Translations under genes and position numbers: made by a program | The notes under the pieces: generated by a model | Databases searched by the model: none | What the model was told of the DNA's origin: nothing | The model's input: the letters and a program-made list of their open reading frames with translations, nothing else | Assembly: GCA_947462335.1 (NCBI GenBank) | Contig: OX381710.1 | Location: 25,823,772-25,887,771, forward strand | Direction of reading: 5' to 3' | From: Harmothoe impar | Taxonomy: Eukaryota > Annelida > Polychaeta > Phyllodocida > Polynoidae | Length of the DNA: 64,000 nucleotides | Shown: one piece after another, positions 59,355 to 64,000 of the stretch | Position numbering within the stretch: the stretch's first letter is position 1 | Layout of the letters: each line of letters opens with the position of its first letter

Positions 59355-60892
59355 GCATAATATTATATAATACTATAGTAATATTTCTATTGCACATAAA
59401 TGCCCTAATGGGCTTCCTTCATCTATAAACACAACATGCAACTCAATATCTACGTCTTGTTCTTGTCTGGAGGGTAGGCGGCAGTAGGTCCCGTTTTTTT
59501 ACCCAGCCTCTCCCTTTAAGTTGGTGTTTTGATTGTCTTTATGTATTTTTATAAAAGAAGATGGGTCATGTTTATTACATGTTTGCTTGTACAAGGTGGG
59601 TGGTATGTTCCCCACCAAATGCCTCTCCTCTATAACTGTCTCAGTCCACCACTGAGGTATGGAAACATATCAGTGAAGACAACACACTATAAATACTAAC
59701 ATAAATAAGACACCACATCGTACCTTAAAAACTGGCTATATAGGTTAAGGTTAACAGTGCTTAATGGAGAGTGCAACTTCGTGTAGACAGCCTCTGTAGA
59801 AAACAGAAGAAGAGCATGCATGTAAAGAAAAATGAGAAAAAACAGGTACTTCTAGTATAGAACACTATAGGAGTTATAAATCTTAGAATCGTCGAAGGGA
59901 AAATGACCCTCTCCTCAATAACTTCATATGTATATAGACGGTCTTGAGACCTGCATCTCAAAAAGCATGAGGATGCTGGCTAAGTGACAATCCCGTAAGT
60001 GCTGCCTCAGCAACCCGACACCTTAATGTGCACCCACCATGGGGGTATGGCTGCAGCCTGGGGGGGGGGGGGGCTTTAGACCTCCATCACAGTGCACTGC
60101 GTTCGCGTGACCTCGTGCCACTGTGTGAGAGGTCAATATGTGACCGTGTCTTAGGGTCTTAATTTCCCAGACCTTTTTTGATTGGACTAAAGACAACAGA
60201 AAAAAAGTGTAATTGATATTCGGATCTATAATAGGGATGGGGCAAGACTGAATAATTAATTATGATTCAATCAACTGATACGTTCCTTAAATATTGCAGA
60301 TATACACTACAAATTAATGTATGTATACGCTTCATGTATAGTGTAGTAAAATGTTGTGATCAAATGAGGTGGGGTAGTGAGGTCTCGCCGTCATCAGCGC
60401 CTTCCACCCCACCCACCCCTGCCCTACCCTTGTGACACTGTCAGTATGTAGCCTCGTTTTGGCATGTGTCACGTGGTCTGGCAGCGTCTCCATCCGGGCA
60501 TGTACCTTCACCACCTGGTGGACGACAGGGTTACTACATTAGTAAAGGACACACCCTGCCCCCTCCCACCTAGATCCCCTCTCCCAACAACCTGTCAACC
60601 CCCACCCCACCCAAGGCCCTAACCTCAACCCTCCCTTATTTCTCTGTTTTTATTCTTCAGTCATGAGGACATTACTTTTATCTCGCCCTCTTTCTGGACA
60701 TCTTCCATCTTCACATATAACTCCTCTCTGAGTCTCTGCACATATACACCAACCCGGAAACAATGTGCCTCCTCCGAGTGTAGACCTTCCGTGAGCCCTT
60801 ATGGGTGTAAAATTGAAACAGAGACTAGCAATATGTGTGTGTGTGTGTGGAGGGGGGGGGGTCTATGTTACGTCTATATTGTATTATTCTCC

Positions 60893-61083
60893 CTTCAGGT
60901 GCGTAGCAAGCATGCAGTTTCAAGGCGGGGTGATGGGGGACCAGGGGGGTTTCTGGATAATGTTGACCCTTTTCCGCTTGATCTTTTAGGTTTGACTTTT
61001 TTAGTGTGATTGGTCAAAAAGTTGGGGGTGGGGGGCACATACACCCCGCCCCCTCCCCCCCGGTTATCACGCCCCTGCACTTC
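60893..61083. mobile_element. Possible short element with CAGG(G/T)GCGT ends
   Basis: The left end CAGGTGCGTAGCAAGC and the reverse complement of the right end (CAGGGGCGTGATAACC) are similar over about ten bases. The interior is C- and G-run rich. The open frames here follow composition. Limits uncertain and no target duplication found. Confidence 0.3.
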
Positions 61084-61207
61084 TACATTTCCTACTCGAG
61101 GCCCCGGACTGTCTGCGCCTTGTACTTGTACTAAGTTGTAGCACAGGGACTCAGTATAGGGTGTGCACTACCCAGAGGTCACTACTGTCTGCTTCCGGTG
61201 GGCAGGT

Positions 61208-61222
61208 GGCGCCCTCTGTCGG
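61208..61222 (-). promoter_or_regulatory. CTCF-like motif, minus orientation
   Basis: The minus strand reads CCGACAGAGGGCGCC, 13 of 15 positions of the CCASYAGRKGGCRSY core. It lies beside GGGTTTCCGG and CTTCCGG, the same ETS-like company as the 31.8-kb site, but in the opposite orientation. Confidence 0.3.
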
Positions 61223-61963
61223 CGTCTGGTGGCCGTGATCGGGTTTCCGGTTCCCAGCCCGTCACGTGGTAATCAACGAGACAATGCGAGACTGCTGCCC
61301 ATGTCTCCCTCACCCCCCCCCCCCATGCCCTATAGGCAAAACAGGGTGTTTGAGGTGTAGCAGACATGTATACATGTGGTCAGGACCGATAAGCAGATGG
61401 CTGGCTATTTTCAAAGATCGAATAAGAAAATACAGTGACAGAAATATGCAATGAATAATGTTGAACAACAATTTTAAAATGTAGTGGCTAACTTTTTTTT
61501 ACAGTGCATATTCCGGGGCATATTCCCTCCTCCACCCCATTCTAGCCCCCATCCCCTCCCAGCCCAGAATACCCTGCTGGCTGATTATAAAGCTCTAGAT
61601 AACATCAACGAACAAGGTGTTGACCCACAGCCTTCAGTCTGATAATAGAGATCTACAGATGAGATAAGGACCCATTGTGAATTACCCACAGACCTGTGGT
61701 ACAGATTTCAAGAGGTGCAGGGTTACCTTAGTAACAGGACTAAGCTGACTATGGTTACAGTGGTTGAGATTAGCGTTACTATGGTAACGGTGATAGACAA
61801 TAGGGGAATTAAGATCACCAAGGTGATAACTACATGATAATCATTTCCTTGGTTACCAGGTTACATCTGGTTCAAATATCCTCCGTTTCTTAGTCTGCCA
61901 GTTCTTTATTTCAGACCCATTTGAAGTACTGAGGTCAATAGTTTATATTAATGGTTACGTGTT

Positions 61964-62097
61964 AGATAGACTACACCTGTACCTTGGTATGCCTCATACC
62001 CACTGCCCCACAAGGTCAAGACAAGGTGTTATACACCGAGTCGATGACCAGTGGGCAGTGGGTATAAGGCATACCAAGGTACAGGTGTAGTCTATCT
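61964..62097. repeat. Foldback with 47-bp arms
   Basis: The arm 61964-62010 (starting AGATAGACTACACCTGTACC) and its complement at 62051-62097 differ at one position and enclose a 40-base loop. Downstream, gcgaaataaccaaggtgtg followed by tttgtcttt resembles the ends of the foldbacks at 31.5 and 52.8 kb, so it may be a third, more diverged member. Confidence 0.65.
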
Positions 62098-62695
62098 GAC
62101 TTAACCCTCGGGTATGCGAAATAACCAAGGTGTGAATCCTTTGTCTTTGCCGTCCACCGTGGGTTAAATCTAGCATAACAGCATTGAAAAAGAATTATGT
62201 TATTTAAAATGATGTATTCACTGGCATCTCCTCTTGTTAAAGCTGGCTCCTGATGTGGCAGCACTGTGCAGGGGCTGAGTCTACAGCTGGTTACACCGTG
62301 TTTGCTAACAGATGTTGGACGGCTTTGAAGTTCTGTTAAATCAAGTATCATTTGAGCTGATTGATACTGGCAACAGGGGCCTTGCATGAACAGTGTTACT
62401 ACATGTGGTAAATAGGATGATGGGTTCAGGTTACACTGTATTCTCCTTTCCCATGACCCCCTAATGCTAATTAGTAACTTACATATCTCACTGAATTGAT
62501 TACATCCATGAAACATTACTTCAATATGTAAATGCACAGAGGTAGATTTTGACCAGAAAAAAAAATCAAAACTCTCCTCAAATCAGGCAGTTCTCCTGTG
62601 AGGTGACCTTGTGGTGACCTTGAGTACTGAGGTCAGGGTTCGCTGGTTCCCCGGAAAGGCACTAACCTGTTGTGTGTGGTATTGTCATCTACCAG

Positions 62696-62770
62696 CGTAA
62701 TCGGAGTTACCCTGTCTGCTTGTTATTACACTCTCCTGGCCGATGTTTTATAGCTTCCAGTAGAGAGTGG
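62696..62770 (+). CDS. Possible exon 4 (25 codons)
   Basis: A CTAAC branch-like site about 30 bases upstream of tcatctaccag, and a strong donor TGG|GTGAGT at 62771, frame 75 bases that are open in phase 0. The peptide begins RNRSYPVCLLLHSPGRCFIA and ends SSREW. The mix of a short hydrophobic strand and a basic loop is protein-like, but I do not assign a domain. Confidence 0.4.
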
Positions 62771-63549
62771 GTGAGTTCAATATCAGTGAGTAAGTAGTAC
62801 ATGAAGAGTGGGCTTTTCACCGGGTACATTTTTCTCACGAAGTTTGAACGCATGTAAACTCATTACCAAAATGAAAACTTTATGAAATGTGCAGTCCTGC
62901 ATGTCTACGTGTGTAAATGAACTAATCACTCCCGCACGCCTGTTAGGTACTAATGAATCGTGAATATAATGAAAATCCAATATTTCCAGATGGATGCTTT
63001 ATAATCGCCCCCAAGGAGGACCCGCTCCACCCTTCATCCCCCCATGCACTCTCCTGATTCCAGCACTAATAAGGTTGCACCCTGGAGAGTTGTATTTGAT
63101 GAATGGACTTAGGCTATGGTCCATACAGGGCCACTTGGAGAAATATCAAACTGCACTATTTACATTGAAAAAGGATAGAGTAACCCTTTGAGGGTCGCAT
63201 AGTGCTTTATTGCAATAGGCCCTTTATCGTCATCATGCATGCATCGTCATGATGGCCATGATCATGTCGATCCCTCTGGAGTTTATCAACCCCGTAGGTT
63301 TGGCCGCATGATGCATGATTGCAGCACTGGCGAGTTCAGAGTTATCCACAAGGGCTGCATTCATGCATCATGGCGGCAAATGGCATAGCACACTAAAGCA
63401 CTAGGCGGCGCTTAAAGGGATTTTACACACCATAATTAATATGGACTTTGAGTGGATGTGATATTGAGGGCTGGCACTAAGCCTACAGTTACACCCTACA
63501 GGGGTAGCACGGGGTGGGGTAGGGGTCTAGTTCTCCCCACCCCCTGCAG

Positions 63550-63585
63550 GTGGTGCTGCCAGACTGTCACGTGGCTGTCAAGTAA
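63550..63585 (+). CDS. Possible terminal exon 5 with stop
   Basis: A strong pyrimidine tract and acceptor (ctccccaccccctgcag) lead into VVLPDCHVAVK and a TAA at 63583-63585, in phase 0 as required by the preceding exon. The polyadenylation signal listed next is 118 bases after the stop. Short exon, so the call depends on the whole model. Confidence 0.33.
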   Translation: MVLPDCHVAVK

Positions 63586-63702
63586 TATCCCTGTTGGTCT
63601 GATTTGAGAATTGAGTACTTAACTAATCAGCCGACTGTTCTTCTAATCTTCTAATTACATCCTTTTAATGGTCGTCACCAGGGGATGGGGTCTGTGAACT
63701 TA

Positions 63703-63708
63703 AATAAA
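63703..63708 (+). terminator. Candidate polyadenylation signal AATAAA
   Basis: Canonical hexamer within ttaaataaacca, downstream of the proposed stop at 63585. Such hexamers are common by chance in AT-rich DNA. Confidence 0.35.
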
Positions 63709-63920
63709 CCACTATCCAAATAATCTCGTTTCCATATGCAAGGCAATCCTAAGCCAAACACAAAAATAACATATATAATGAATGCATTACTGAGTCATTG
63801 ATACATATCCACGTATCCAGGTATCAGGATTTTAGTAGAAAAACATTAGCCACAAGGTGTGCTGGTCTGTTCAGTATAGTCCATACACTGTTACAAATTA
63901 CCGTTGATTATACAGAGATT

Positions 63921-63940
63921 CACCGTTAAATTTAACGGTG
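63921..63940. repeat. Perfect 20-bp palindrome CACCGTTAAATTTAACGGTG
   Basis: The palindrome is surrounded by further ACCGTT/AACGGT or ACGGTGA copies at about 63900, 63944 and 63962. It is probably the end of a repeat or element that continues beyond the window. Confidence 0.7.
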
Positions 63941-64000
63941 CATCACCGTTACCCAATATTACGGTGAGGCAGCGTCAACCCAATTGCTTTCACAGCGAAC

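Noticed and set aside
60656..60760. Good acceptor (tttttattcttcag) considered as the next exon after 58500
   Set aside because: In the required phase 0 the second codon is TGA.
60899..61010. Acceptor-like ttctcccttcag followed by a phase-0 open frame
   Set aside because: The sequence has the look of a dispersed repeat end (caggtgcgtagc / acgcccctg) and lacks a donor.
62990..63060. atatttccag followed by an open segment considered as a late exon
   Set aside because: Phase 0 meets TAA at codon five; the other phases do not match the gene model.

Overview
This window looks like nuclear DNA of an animal with a moderately large, transposon-rich genome, most likely a marine invertebrate. There are no bacterial-style gene arrays. 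The only convincing coding sequence is broken into short exons with GT..AG junctions, CTAAC-like branch points and pyrimidine tracts. Most of the DNA is intron or intergenic sequence crowded with short non-autonomous DNA transposons, foldbacks, microsatellites and long G or C runs. I cannot name the species. I recognise no rRNA or tRNA gene, no CRISPR array and no intact transposase or reverse transcriptase. All coordinates and repeat comparisons were read by eye.

The main gene candidate is on the + strand from about 40.3 kb to 63.7 kb. A small first coding exon (40340-40405) ends at a good donor. A 17-kb intron follows, then a 174-codon exon (57465-57986) with an excellent acceptor and donor. 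Weaker exons at 58441-58500, 62696-62770 and 63550-63585 all begin and end in phase 0. The last carries a stop codon 118 bases upstream of an AATAAA signal. The predicted product is about 252 residues: an amphipathic N-terminal helix running across the first junction, a long polar, probably disordered middle, and a short more hydrophobic tail. I do not recognise the family. Several alternative exons lie in the long intron: one that would shift the frame, one with its own stop, and one on the opposite strand.

Region by region. 0-9 kb: a 1.3-kb TA-flanked element, an A-tract-rich element, a hAT-like element with an 8-bp target duplication, a foldback built of 17-bp units, and a 10-bp-phased TGACC array. 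9-26 kb: mostly unassigned sequence with a tagcaac-type repeat array, two TA-flanked GTCGAC-bearing elements, a second hAT-like element with its own 8-bp duplication, and a 12-bp minisatellite. 26.4-31.1 kb: a 4.7-kb composite inverted-repeat element with X-box-like palindromes in its subrepeats and other elements nested inside. 31.5-35.2 kb: a foldback, a possible promoter with CTCF-like and ETS-like motifs, and a nearly perfect 1-kb tandem duplication carrying perfect estrogen-response-element palindromes and a 107-nt hairpin. 38.7 kb: an 88-bp tandem repeat. 40-64 kb: the gene candidate, its long intron and more elements.

The most unusual feature is the duplicated 1-kb unit at 33162-35168. 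The best protein-coding call is the exon at 57465-57986.
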